Source: Orientallactaga sibirica
Lineage: Eukaryota > Chordata > Mammalia > Rodentia > Dipodidae
Assembly (NCBI GenBank): GCA_036365145.1
Contig: JAEOAD010001230.1
Location: forward strand, 19,941-83,940
Direction: 5' to 3'
DNA length: 64,000 bases
Shown here in pieces: positions 21,167 through 33,635 of the stretch (positions within the stretch are counted from its first letter, which is position 1; the number at the start of each line of letters is the position of its first letter). Under the pieces are notes generated by a model. That model had not been told where the DNA came from. It did not search any database and saw only the letters and a program-made list of their open reading frames with translations. The position numbers were made by a program, and so were the translations under genes.

Positions 21167-21840
21167 AGGGGGATGTCTGAAAAATGAACAAACAGGTCAC
21201 AGAGGGTGTGTTTTCCTAGGAATGGCCCAGCCTAACTAAGAAGATCGTGGAGGGCTGACGGGAAAGGGCCTCGAGGGGTTAGAAGCCGGCCGCTAGAGAC
21301 CAAGACCCTGCTGGAAATAGTAAGGTAGAGAGATTTAAAAATCTTCCCGAGGCTCTGAATCCAATTACTTGCACCACTGTCCCGCCTGTGATTGTCGTTG
21401 ATGACGAGAGGGACTCAGGTTTTCTGAAGTGAGCTCGGGTTTCGGTGCAGATTCTTGGAAGGAGAGTGAGAACTCCGTGAGGTGCGAGGAACAGTGTTCT
21501 TTTACTGCCCGCTCACCCAGAATATATACACATATGAATATATATTTAAATTATATAGAAACTTATATGTAAATATATGAGTTCATATATGACTATACAT
21601 GGAAATTTATACATATATTAGATATATAAATATGTTATATATTTACATATATGACATGTATAAAATATAATTACATGTATTATAGATTTTTATACGTTAT
21701 TTATAATACATAATACATACATATACTAACATATATAATTATATGTGAATGTATATAAATTTTTATATATATCTCAATACTATTAGGTTTAAGGCCTTAT
21801 GTTAATGTGTATCCATCAACACAGAAACATACACACACAC

Positions 21841-21915
<75 letters not shown>

Positions 21916-23527
21916 AATACATACATACATACATACATAATTTTTGGAGGGGGTACAGGGTAGCAGTGGCTGTAGCCCGGGCTAACACAGAATTCACTGT
22001 GGCATCTCTGTCTGGCTTTGAACTCCCAGCCAAACCCTTGTAACATGTTCTTATTCACAATTGGTTTCCTGGAAAAGTTAGAATAACTTCTAAGAAGTGT
22101 CAATCTCAGAATTAAATCCTTCTAATGTCCTAACATACATAGTAAGTGCCAGCGAGCATTCTCTGGATCTCAGTTTAAAGGAGGCTTCTGTGATATCGAC
22201 TTTTCATGTGATGACACCAGGTGACTCTGGCCTTGTGTCTGTGTTATTTTCTTTCCCAGGTGATCTGCTGGAAAGTTTCTGAAACCAGCACTGAATTTTC
22301 TGTATCATGACAAAGGCCTGCCTAGCCATCTGTGTGTCTCCTGCAAAGATAGAGCACGTAGGGTTTTTTTGTAATTTTCAAAGATTATAGAGTCGTCTCC
22401 TTAGCAGGACCTAATAGACGTTTGCCAAATGGGTTGTGTGCCATCGCTTCGCTTACAACTATTCCCGGCATTTAGGCTATGTAAAGTCAAAGCTTCAGTC
22501 TGTTTCTATCGTAATTCATTTCATTTATTGTATATTTCAGTGTTTCTTTCTTTCTTTCTCTTTGCTTGCTTGCTTCAGTCTTTGCTGTCTGTCCTGCTTC
22601 CTTCCTTTCCTTTCTTTTTTTTTTTTCTTCCTTCCTTCCTTGGTTCCCTTCTTTTTCTTTTTGTTATTTTGGCTTTGCGATGTTTGGCAAGTGTGACTGA
22701 ATGAAGAAATGATATACAGGCGATTTTTCCATACCTTGCCCTTGTGGTCCATCACCACACCTCCATGCACCGTGTTGTCAGGAAGGTTCTCAAGCGCCTC
22801 CTTCTGGCGACTCCGTGCCTAAAGGTCCACTTTCCAAGTCTGAGGTTCTCGATTCCTTCTGCCCGCTCTTCAGCTCATAAGGTTTATAAGGAATTAAAAG
22901 GAGTTTCTGGGCTGGAGAGAATACTTAGGGGTTAAGGCGCCTGACTTCTAACCCTAAGAACACTGGTTCGAATCCTGAGTGGGATTTCAGTCTGCAGGTC
23001 CCACGTTTAGTCAGATGCAAAGTTACGCAAGGGTGCAATGCCGCACATGGACACAAGGGGGCGCGCACATCTTGATTTCGTGCACATCAGTTGAGACACT
23101 GCCTGCCCGCCCATCTCTGACACTCCACCAGGTCTGCTGGGTTACCAGAAGTGTGAGCCTCAGGCAGAAAGGGCGCTCAAAACTCCTACTGAATATCTTC
23201 AAACCTCTGTCAGTTCTGGAGTTCCCAGACAGATGTGAGCAGATGACTCAAGTGCTTGTCGGGAGCCCCGTTTTTCTCCCACGCAGAGAGTCCCTGGAAC
23301 ACCCAGCCCTTATCCTGGCCCTTCCGGCTCCAGATTCTCTAACCTCGGGTGAACGCGTCGCGGTCACCCGAGGTTAGAGAATCTGCTCGTTCCAAAAAAA
23401 CGCTCCAAATGGCCGCCTGAGTTTGGACAGCTGAGCCAGGGGACAGGTGGTGAGCGGAAGGGTCTTTTTGGAAATGCAGCGATATCTTACATTTCATGCC
23501 ATCACTCTTAGTTACGAGCCTACCGGA
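21167..23527 (+). repeat. Macrosatellite short unit V1, after long form A
   Basis: Complete 2361-bp unit. Its first 300 bp carry long-form-linked marks (ggctctgaatccaattactt followed by gcacc) shared with 30558 and with the inverted arm. (CA)n(TA)n 21830-21912, SINE fossil 22909-23119 with perfect B box 22965-22975, hairpin 23331-23385 with the common loop. Confidence 0.95.
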
Positions 23528-24207
23528 AGGGGGATGTCTGAAAAATGAACAAACAGGTCACAGAGGGTGTGTTTTCCTAGGAATGGCCCAGCCTAACTAA
23601 GGAGATCGTGGAGGGCTGACGGGAAAGGGCCTCGAGGGGGTTAGAGGCGGGCCGCTAGAGACCAAGGCCCTGCTGGAAATAGTAAGGTAGAGAGATTTAA
23701 AAATCTTCCCGGGCTCTGAGTCCAATTACTTGGACCACTGTCTCGCCTGTCATTGTCGTTGATGACGAGAGGGACTCAGGTTTTCTGAAGTGAGCTCGGG
23801 TGTCGGTGCAGGATCCTGGAAGGAGAGTGAGAACTCCGTGAGGTGCGAGGAACAGTGTTCTTTTACTGCCCGCTCACCCAGAATATATACACATATGAAT
23901 ATATATTTAAATTATATATAAACTTATATGTAAATATATGAGTTCATATATGACTATACATGGAAATTTATACATATATTAGATATATAAATATATGTTG
24001 TATATTTACATATATGACATGTATAAAATATAATTACATGTATTATAGATTTTTATACGTTATTTATAATACATAATACATACATATACTAACATATATA
24101 ATTATATGTGAATGTATATAAATTTTTATATATATCTCAATAGGATTAGGTTTAAGGCCATATGTAAATGTGTATCCATCAACACAGAAACATACACACA
24201 CACACAA

Positions 24208-24242
<35 letters not shown>

Positions 24243-25843
24243 CATACATAAATACATACATACATAATTTTTGGAGGGGGTACAGGGTAGCAGTGGCTGT
24301 AGCCCGGGCTAACACAGAATTCACTGTGGCATCTCTGTCTGGCTTTGAACTCCCAGCCAAACCCTTGTAACATGTTCTTATTCACAATTGGTTTCCTGGA
24401 AAAGTTAGAATAACTTCTAAGAAGTGTCAATCTCAGAATTAAATCCTTCTAATGTCCTAACATACATAGTAAGTGCCAGCGAGCATTCTCTGGATCTCAG
24501 TTTAAGGGAGGCTTCTGTGATATCGACTTTTCATGTGATGACACCAGGTGACTCTGGCCTTGTGTCTGTGTTATTTTCTTTCCCAGGTGATCTGCTGGAA
24601 AGTTTCTGAAACCAGCACTGAATTTTCTCTATCATGACAAAGGCCTGCCTAGCCATCTGTGTGTCTCCTGCAAAGATAGAGCACGTAGGGTTTTTTGTAA
24701 TTTTCAAAGATTATCGAGTCGTCTCCTTAGCAGGACCTAATAGACGTTTGCCAAATGGGTTGTGTGCCATCGCTTTCGCTTACAACTATTCCCGGCATTT
24801 AGGCTATGTAAAGTCAAAGCTTCAGTCTGTTTCGATCGTAATTCATTTCATTTATTGTATATTTCAGTGTTTCTTTCTTTCTTTCTCTTTTGCTTGCTTG
24901 CTTCAGTCTTTGCTGTCTGTCCTGCTTCCTTCCTTTCCTTTCTTTTTTTTCTTTTCTTCCTTCCTTCCTTCGTTCCCTCCTTTTTCTTTTTGTTATTTTG
25001 GCTTTGCGATGTTTTGCTAGTGTGACTGAATGAAGAAATGACATACTGGCGATTTTTCCATACCTTGCCCTTGTGGTCCATCACCACACCTGCATCCACC
25101 GTGTTGTCAGGAAGGTTCTCAAGCGCCTCCTTCTGGCGACTCCGTGCCTCAAGGTCCACTTTCCAAGTCTGAGGTTCTCGATTCCTTTTGCCCACTCTTC
25201 AGCTCATAAGGCTTATAAGGAATTAAAAGGAGTTTCTGGGCTGGAGAGAATACTTAGGGGTTAAGGCGCCTGGCTTCCAAACCTAAGAACACTGGTTCGA
25301 ATCCTGAGTGGAATTTCAGTCTCCAGGTCCCACGTTTAGTCAGATGCAAAGTTACACAAGGGTGCAATGCCGCACATGGACACAAGGGGGCGCGCACATC
25401 TTGATTTCGTGCACAGCAGCTGAGACACTGCCTGCCCGCCCATCTCTGACACTCCACCAGGTCTGCTGGGTTACGAGAAGTGTGAGCCTCAGGCAGAAAG
25501 GGCGCTCAAAACTCCTTACGGAATATCTTCAAACCTCTGTCAGTTCTGGAGGTCCCAGACAGATGTGAGCAGATGACTCAGGTGCTTGTCGGGAGCCCCG
25601 TTTTTCTCCCACGCAGAGAGTCCCTGGAACACCCAGGCCTTCTCCTGGTCCGTCCGGCTCCAGATTCTCTACGACGCGTTCACCCGAGGTTAGAGAATCT
25701 GCTCGTTCCAAAAAAAATGCTCAAAATGGCCGCCTGTGTTTGGACTGCTGAGCATGGGGACAGGTGTTGCGTGGAAGGGTTTTTTGGAAACGGAGCGATA
25801 TCTTAGATTTCATGCCATCACTCTTAGTTACGAGCCTACCGGA
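23528..25843 (+). repeat. Macrosatellite short unit V2, before long form B
   Basis: Complete 2316-bp unit, the shortest, because its (CA)n(TA)n (24193-24245) has almost no TA run. Its second half matches U7 (ggcttccaaacctaagaac, gtggaatttcag). SINE fossil 25238-25448, perfect B box 25294-25304. Hairpin remnant 25661-25701 has a truncated left arm and flipped-type loop remnant gacgcgt. Confidence 0.95.
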
Positions 25844-26197
25844 AGGGGGATGTGTGAAAAATGAACAAACAGGTCCCAGAGGGTGTGTTTTCCTACGACT
25901 ATCCCAGCGTAACTAAGGAGATCGTGGAGGGATCTCGGGCAAGGGCCTCGAGGATTTAGAAGCTGACCTCTAGAGAGCGAGGCCCTGCTTCCAGTACTAA
26001 GGCAGAGAGATTTAAAAATCTTCCCGGGGCTTTGAGTCCAATTACTTGGACCACTGACTCGCCTGTCACTGTTGTTGATGACGAGAGGGACTCAGCTTTT
26101 CTGAAGTGCGCTCGGTTGTTGGTGCAGGACCCTGGAAGGAGAGGCAGAACTCCGTGAGTTCCGAGGAGCAGTGTTCTTTTACTGCCCGCTCACCCAG

Positions 26198-27110
26198 GCC
26201 AGTAGGAACCTGATTCCTAGGCTGAACGCCAGTCGCATTGTCATTCTTGCCTCTTAAGTTGCTTCTTTTATGAATCTTTTACCCTTTTCATTTCAGTGTC
26301 CACCATACGCTAGTACCATCATGCCCATAATCACCCCGGCCAGGCGATGGAGGACGCGTCGCTGTGGGATGGTGAGCATTCCCCATGTTGCTCTGGTTCC
26401 TAACTTTTGGCAGCAGCAGTCCACCAGTGGTGTGATTCAGTGCCTGTCCATGTTGCCCCACGCCCTCTGGATTCTGCACACTCTCTTCTGCACAATCTCC
26501 TGAACATTTGTGGCTCTGTTTGATTTTTGCTGGTGTGTGTTTGCTTGCTAGTTATAGACCCACTCAGTGAGTGCATAAAGAGCACGTGTGGTTCCATGCT
26601 CACCTCGTCCGCGCCCCTCCCCCAAGGGACCCTGCTCCCTGGGGGGATGCCAGTTACATCTCCATGGCTATTGTGGGTCGTGCATTTGGGGTAGCCGTTT
26701 ATTATCGGGGCGAGGTAATGTCTCTGTCCTGCCTTGTGGCTCTCACAGTCTTACAGCCCACACTTGCATGAATCTCTATGAGCCGGCCCGGTTGAGTGTT
26801 GTGGCTACTTCGCTGATGAGGTCTGGGAGCCTCTGTGTCTCTGGATCTCTGTGACTCTGGACTCCGTGGGAGTCGAGTGTTCTCTGTGCCTATCTCCTTC
26901 ACCTTTGTGCTGATTGGAGTCTATTCTAATACTCAGAGGTTAGCAGCCTCTAGAACCCTGCTCCCTCGTACATTTTGTTTTTCCTCCCCATCTCACCAGT
27001 GTAGGTTTCCAAAGTCTGCCCTCAACCAGCCGTGCGGCTCTTCTCCTCAAGATCTCTGTACAGTGTCTGGGGTGCTCTTTCAGCTGGCACGCTCTTCCTC
27101 TCTCTCTCTC
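26198..27110. other. Long-form-specific DNA, second copy, with exon-like segment
   Basis: Matches 16864-17778 with scattered substitutions and small indels. The exon-like stretch is 26297-26371: acceptor-like pyrimidine tract ending tttcag, 25 open codons, then gtgagc. One residue differs between the copies (CPPYAS here, CPPYAR in A). No family recognised. Confidence 0.5.
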
Positions 27111-27116
27111 TCTCTC

Positions 27117-27272
27117 TTTTTTTTTTTTTGGTTTTTCGAGGTAGGGTCTCACTCTAGCCCAGACTGACCTGGAATTCACTCTGTAGTCTCAGGGTGGCCT
27201 CGAACTCGTGGAAATCCTCCTACCTCTGCCTCCCAAGTGCTGGGATTAAAGGCATGCGCCACCACGCCCAGC
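27117..27272 (-). mobile_element. B1 SINE, antisense (long form B)
   Basis: Same insertion as 17786-17930, at the same place relative to the long form, with a slightly longer poly-T and (TC)n tail. Being shared, it predates the duplication of the long form. Confidence 0.9.
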
Positions 27273-27689
27273 TTCCTCTCTTTTTATAGGGGTTCAGGTA
27301 TCTTTTCATGAATTTTGTCGAATTTGTCCTCGCATCTTGTTGCCTCTGTGTAAGGAAAAAAAAACAAAGAAAAGCAAAACACGCAGTCAGCCGCAGTCTG
27401 CATTGGCAAATCGGTTTCTATGCCACAAAAGGCCGTGGGATTTTTATGGGAGAGCCACTGTTGCGGTTGCTCTACCATCCGGCCCACTTTGCTCTCACTT
27501 GGAAAGCTTCTGAAACCAACTCTGAGTTTTCTTGATCATGACAAAGGCTTGCATAACATTCTGGGTCTCTCCTGCAGAGATAGAGCTCATAGGGTTTTTC
27601 TCTAATTTTCAAAGAATATCGAGTCCATTACTTAGCAGGACCTAATAGACCTTGGCCAAATGTGTTTCGGAATCACTTGTTGATTCTAC

Positions 27690-27904
27690 TGAATGATTGA
27701 TTGATTCATTGATTGATTTCTGAGAGACAGAAGAAGACGGAGAGGGAGAGAGAATGGACGCCCCAGGGCCTTCAGGCAATACAAATGAACTCCAGATGCA
27801 TGCTCCACCATGTGCATCCGGCTAAGGTGGGACATGGGGAATCGAACCTGGTTCTTTTGGCTTCGCAAGCAAATGCCTTAACCACTAAGCCTTCGCTCCA
27901 GCCC
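27690..27904 (-). mobile_element. tRNA-derived SINE, antisense (long form B)
   Basis: Same insertion as 18347-18561: on the minus strand gggctggagcgaaggcttag, with B box ggttcgattcc. Nearly identical to copy A. Confidence 0.88.
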
Positions 27905-27924
27905 ATCTATATTTTATTTATTTA

Positions 27925-27983
27925 TTTTTTGGTTTTGAGAGGTAGGGTCTCACTGTAGCACAGGCTGACCTGGAAGTCACATA
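27925..27983 (-). mobile_element. B1 SINE 3' fragment, antisense (long form B)
   Basis: Same fragment as 18582-18640, followed by a (CT)n run (27984-28027) that is longer here and interrupted by ttctttctc. Confidence 0.8.
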
Positions 27984-28098
27984 CTCTCTCTCTCTCTCTC
28001 TCTCTCTTCTTTCTCTCTCTCTCTGTCTAACACCTTCTATATCTCCTATAAATAATAAAATAATAAAATGAAGTAATAATAATGATAATATATATCTA

Positions 28099-28274
28099 TG
28101 GTGGCGCTGACGCCTTTCATCCCAGCAGCACTAGGTGGGAGGCAGAGAGTGAGGAGCATCGTGGCTGTGAGTTCGAGGCCACCCTGAGACGACAGAGAGA
28201 ATTCAACCTCAGCCTGGGCTAGAGCCACTCCTACCAGGAAAATGAAGACAACCCCCCAAAGCCAAATAAATAAA
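28099..28274 (+). mobile_element. B1 SINE, sense (long form B)
   Basis: Same insertion as 18741-18916, nearly identical, with an aaataaataaatg tail. Confidence 0.85.
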
Positions 28275-28350
28275 TGTAACATCTACGCTAAGTACATTGT
28301 CATGCAGCCAAAAGTAGGAGGAGGTGTTTAGAGGATGATAGATACGTATG

Positions 28351-28353
<3 letters not shown>

Positions 28354-28395
<42 letters not shown>

Positions 28396-28676
28396 GTTAT
28401 GTATACTATGAATTCATTTTATGTATTATACATTACTCAGAATATATATGAATATATATTCAAATTTACATATAAACATATATGTAAATATGTGAGTTCA
28501 TATATGAATATACATGAAAATTCATACATATATCAAATATACAAAAATATATGTGATATATATTTACTTATATGACATGTATAAAACATAATTACATGTA
28601 TGATAGATTATTATACGTTATTTATACTACATAATATATACATATACAGCTATATATAATTATATGTAAATATATG

Positions 28677-28730
<54 letters not shown>

Positions 28731-28736
28731 TAATAG
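28354..28736. repeat. (CA)n, diverged AT block and (TA)n of long form B
   Basis: CA repeats 28354-28384, the diverged AT block from 28441, and a TA run of about 45 bp at 28684-28728. Confidence 0.85.
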
Positions 28737-29606
28737 GATTAGGTTTAAGGCCACATGTAAATATATATCCATAAATACATACATACACAAACATATATAC
28801 AATTTTCGGGGGGAGGGTGCCACGTAGGGACCGGCTGTAGCCCCAGATGACACACAATTCACTGTGGCGTCTCTCAGCCTGGCCTTGAACTCACAGCCAA
28901 GACTCTTCTAACATGTCCTTATTCACCATTGGTTTCCAGGAAAAGTGAGAAAAGCTTCTAAGAAGTATCAATCTCAGAATTAAATGCTTCTCATATCCTA
29001 ACATACATACTTAGTGCTAGCGAGCATTCTCTGGATCTCAGTTGAAGGGAGGCTTCTATGATGTTGTCTTTTCACGTGATGACACCAGGTGACACTGGCC
29101 TTGTGTCTGTGGAATTTTCTTTCCCAGGAGATCTTCGGGAAAGTTTCTGAAACCAACTGTGAATTTTCTCTATCATGACAAAGGCCTGCATAACCATGTG
29201 TGTGTCTCCTGCAGAGATAGAGCACATAGGGTTTTTCTGTCATTTTCAAAGATTATCGAGTCCTCTCCTTAGCGGGACCTAATAGACGTTTGCCAAACGT
29301 GTTGTATGTAATCGCTCAGCTTACAACTATTCCCGGCATTTAGGCTATGTAAAGTCAAGGCTTCAGTCTGTTTCGATCGTAATTTATTTGATTCATTTTA
29401 TAGTTCAGTATTTCTTTCTTTCACTGTTGCTTGCTTGCTTGCTTGCTTGCGTCTTTGCTTTCTGTCGTCCTTCCTTTCTTTTCTTCCTTCCTTCCTTCCT
29501 TCCTTCCTTCATTCCTTTCTTTCTTTTTTCTTTTGGTTATTTAGGCTTTGCAATGTTTGGCAAGTGTGACTGAATGAAGAAATACATATTGGCCATTTTT
29601 GCATAC

Positions 29607-29733
29607 CTTGCCCTTGTTGTGGTCCATCATCACAAGTGCATCCACTGTTTTGTCAGGAAGGTTCTCAAGCACCTCCTTGTGGAGATTCCATGCCGCAAGG
29701 TCCACTTTCCAGGTCTGAGGTTCTCGATACATT
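29607..29733 (-). pseudogene. Exon-like segment, long form B
   Basis: 127-bp copy of 20216-20342. The minus-strand frame is open (EPQTWKVDLAAWNLHKEVLE, then NLPDKTVDALVMMDHNKGK) and is followed by the donor-like gtatgc. No start codon inside and no recognised family. Confidence 0.3.
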
Positions 29734-29780
29734 CTGCCCGCTCTTCAGCTCATAAGGCTTATGAGGGAAAAGGAACTTCT

Positions 29781-30089
29781 GGACTGGAGAGATGGCTTAG
29801 GGGTTAAGGCATCTACCTCCTAACCCTCAGAACATTGGTTCCAATCTCCAGCTGTTCCAATCTCCAGGTCCCACGTTTAATCAGATGCAAAGTGACCCAA
29901 GGACGCAATGCTGCACTTTGCCACAAGGGGGCGCGCACATATGGATTTCGTTCTCAGCAGCTGAGACATTGCTCCCCCGCCTATCTCTGTCGTCCTCCCT
30001 CCCTCCCTCTCCCTCTGTGTGTGTGTGTGTGTCTGTCTCCCTGTCTCTCTCAGTGTCTCTCTCCAAAAAAAATAAGATAAAATAAAAAG
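29781..30089 (+). mobile_element. tRNA-derived SINE with tail (long form B)
   Basis: Counterpart of 20390-20693, with the same 16-bp internal duplication, CT/TG-rich end and A-rich tail. The block 29990-30172 is the part missing from short units. Confidence 0.88.
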
Positions 30090-30557
30090 TTAAAAAAATA
30101 CATTTTCTGTAGGTGCGTATGGGTTTAAGATGCCCCCATTCTTTTTAATTTGGGGACTTGGGACACTCCTCCATGTCTGCTGAGTTACCAGAAGTATCAG
30201 CCTCAGCAGAAAGGATGCTCAAAACTCCTACCGAATATCTCAAATCCTCTCTCAGTTCTGGAAGTCCCAGACAGATGTGAGCAGGTGACTCAGGTGCTTG
30301 TCAGGAGCCCCGTTTTTCTCCCACGCAGAGAGTCCCTAGAACACCCAGGCCTTCTCCTGGCCCATCGGCTCCAGATTCTCTAACCTCAGGTGAACGTCAC
30401 CGAGGTTAGAGAATCTGCTCGTTCCAAAAAACGCACCAAATGGCAGCCTGGGTTTGGACTGCTGAGCAAGGGGACAGGCGGTGAGTGGAAGGGTCGTTTT
30501 GGAATGGAGCTTTATCTTACATTTCATGCCATCACTCTTAGTTACGAGCCTACCGGA

Positions 30558-32890
30558 AGGGGGATGTCTGAAAAATGAACAAACAGGTCACAGAGGGTGT
30601 GTTTTCCTAGGAATGGCCCAGCCTAACTAAGGAGATCGTGGAGGGCTGAAGGGGGCCTCGAGGGGTTAGAAGCCGGCCGCTAGAGACCAAGACCCTGCTG
30701 GAAATAGTAAGGTAGAGAGATTTAAAAATCTTCCCGAGGCTCTGAATCCAATTACTTGCACCACTGTCTCGCCTGTGATTGTCGTTGATGACGAGAGGGA
30801 CTCAGGTTTTCTGAAGTGAGCTCGGGTTTCGGTGCAGATTCCTGGAAGGAGAGTAAGAACTCCATGAGGTGCGAGGAAGAGTGTTCTTTTACTGCCCGCT
30901 CACCCCGAATATATACACATATGAATATATATTTAAATTATATATAAACTTATATGTAAACATATGAGTTCATATATGACTATATATGGAAATTTATACA
31001 TATATTACATATATAAATATATGTTATATATTTACATATATGACATGTATGAAATATAATTACATGTATTATAGATTTTTATACATTATTTATAATACAT
31101 AACACATACATATACTAACATATATAATTATATGTGAATGTATATAAATTTTTATATATATCTCAATAGGATTAGGATTAAGGCCATATGTAAATCTTTA
31201 TCCATCAACACAGAAACATACACACACACGCAAACACACACACACACATATATGTATATATATATACATACATAAATACATACATACATAATTTTTGGAG
31301 GGGGTACAGGGTAGCAGTGGCTGTAGCCCGGGCTAACACAGAATTCACTGTGGCATCTCTGTCTGGCCTTGAACTTCCAGCCAAAACCTTGTAACATGTT
31401 CTTATTCACAATTGGTTTCCTGGAAAAGTTAGAATAACTTCTAAGAAGCGTCAATCTCAGAATTACATCCTTCTAATGTGCTAACATACATAGTAAGTGC
31501 CAGCGAGCATTCTCTGGATCTGATTTTAAAGTAGGCTTATGTGATATCGACTTTTCATGTGATGCCACCAGGTGACTCTGGCCTTGTGTCTGTGTTATTT
31601 TCTTTCACAGGTGGTCTGTTGGAAAGTTTCTGAAACCAGCACTGAATTTTCTCTATCATGACAAAGGCCTGCCTAGCCATCTGTGTGTCTCCTGCAAAGA
31701 TAGAGCACATAGGGTTTTTTGTAATTTTGAAAGTTTATCGAGTCGTCTCCTTAGCAGGACCTAATAGACGTTTGCCAAATGGTTTGTATGTCATCGCTTC
31801 GCTTACAACTATTCCAGGCATTTAAGCTATGTAAAGTCAAAGCTTCAATCGGTTTCGATCTTAATTCATTTCATTTATTGTATATTATAGTTTTTCTTTC
31901 TTTCTCTGTTGCTTGCTTGCTTGAATCTTTGCTGCCTGTCCTTCTTCCTTCCTTTCTTTCTTCCTTCCTTTCTTTTCTTTCCTTCCTTCCTTCCTTCCTT
32001 CCATCTTTCTATCCTTCCCTTCTTTTGTCTTTTTGTTATTTTGGCTTTGCGATGTTTTACAAGTGTGACTGAATGAAGAAATGACATACGGGCGATTTTT
32101 CCATACCTTGCACTTGTTGTGGTCCGTCACCACACCTGCATCCACCGTTTTGTCAGGAAGGTTCTCAAACGCCTCCTTCTGGCAACTCCGTGCCTCAAGG
32201 TACACTTTCCAAGTCTGAGGTTCTCGATTCCTTCTGCCCACTCTTCAGCTCATAAGGCTTATAAGGAATTAAAAGGAGTTTCTGGGCTGAGAGAATACTT
32301 AGGGTTAAGGCGCCTGGCTTCTAACCCTAAGAACACTGGTTCGAATCCTGAGTGGGATTTCAGTCTGCAGGTCCCACGTTTAGTCAGATGCAAAGTTACG
32401 CAAGGGTGCAATGCCGCAAATGGACACAAGGGGGCGCGCACATCTTGATTTCGTGCACAGCAGCTGAGACACTGCCTACCCGCCCATCTCTGACACTCCA
32501 CCAGGTCGGATGGGTTACCAGAAGTGTGAGCCTCAGGCAGAAAGGGCGCTCAAAACTCCTACTGAATATCTTCAAACCTCTGTCAGTTCTGGAGGTCCCA
32601 GACAGATGTGAGCAGATGACTCAGGTGCTTGTCGGGAGCCCCGTTTTTCTCCCATGCAGAGAGTCCCTGGAACACCCAGGCCTTCTCCTGGCCCGTCCGG
32701 ATCCAGATTCTCTAACCGCGACGAGTTCACCCGAGGTTAGAGAATTGGCTCGTGCCAAAAAAACGCTCCAAATGGACGCCTGAGTTTGGACTGCTGAGCC
32801 AGGGGACAGGCGGTGAGGGGAAGGGTCTTTTTGGAAATGCAGTGATATCTTACATATCATGCCATCACTCTTACTTACGAGCCTACTGGC
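30558..32890 (+). repeat. Macrosatellite short unit W1
   Basis: Complete 2333-bp unit. It opens with the long-form-linked marks of V1 (ggctctgaatccaattactt). The second half matches U6, including hairpin remnant 32704-32745 with the truncated left arm and flipped loop gcgacgagt. (CA)n(TA)n 31219-31266 is short and interrupted by tatgtata. SINE fossil 32284-32492, perfect B box 32338-32348. Confidence 0.95.
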
Positions 32891-33566
32891 AGGGGGATTT
32901 CTGAAAAATGAACAAACAGGTCACAGAGGGTGTGTTTTCCAACGAATGGCCCAGCCTAACTAAGGAGATCGTGGAGGGCTGACGAGAAAGGGCCTCGAGG
33001 GGTTAGAAGCCGGCCGCTAGAGACCAAGGCCCTGCTGGAAATAGTAAGGTAGAGAGATTTAAAAATCTTCCGGGGCTCTGAGTCCAATTACTTGGACCAC
33101 TGTCTCGCCTGTCATTGTCGTTGATGACGAAAGAGACTCAGGTTTTCTGAAGTGAGCTCGGGTGTCAGTCCAGATCCTGGAAGGAGAGTGAGAACTCCGT
33201 GAGGTGCGAGGAACAGTGTTCTTTTACTACCCGCTCACCCAGAATATATACACATATGAATATATATTTAAATTATATAGAAACTTATATGTAAATATAT
33301 GAGTTCATATATGACTATACATGTTAATTTATACATATATTAGATATATAAATATATGTTATATATTTACATATATGACATGTATAAAATATAATTACAT
33401 GTATTATAGATTTTTATACGTTATTTATAATACATAATACATATACTAACATATATAATTATATGTAAATGTATATAAATTTTTATATATATCTCAATAG
33501 GATTAGGTTTAAGGCCATATGTAAATGTGTATCCATCAACAAAGAAACATACACACACACGCAAAG

Positions 33567-33635
<69 letters not shown>

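Larger units (their letters stand above)
25844..30557 (+). repeat. Macrosatellite long form B
   Basis: 4714-bp near-identical copy of long form A, about 9.35 kb further on. Extra block 26198-28440, intact SINE tail 29990-30089, hairpin 30372-30417 with loop acg. It differs from A mainly in microsatellites: an additional CT run (27984-28027) and a TA run of about 45 bp at 28684-28728 where A has about 20 bp. Confidence 0.92.
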
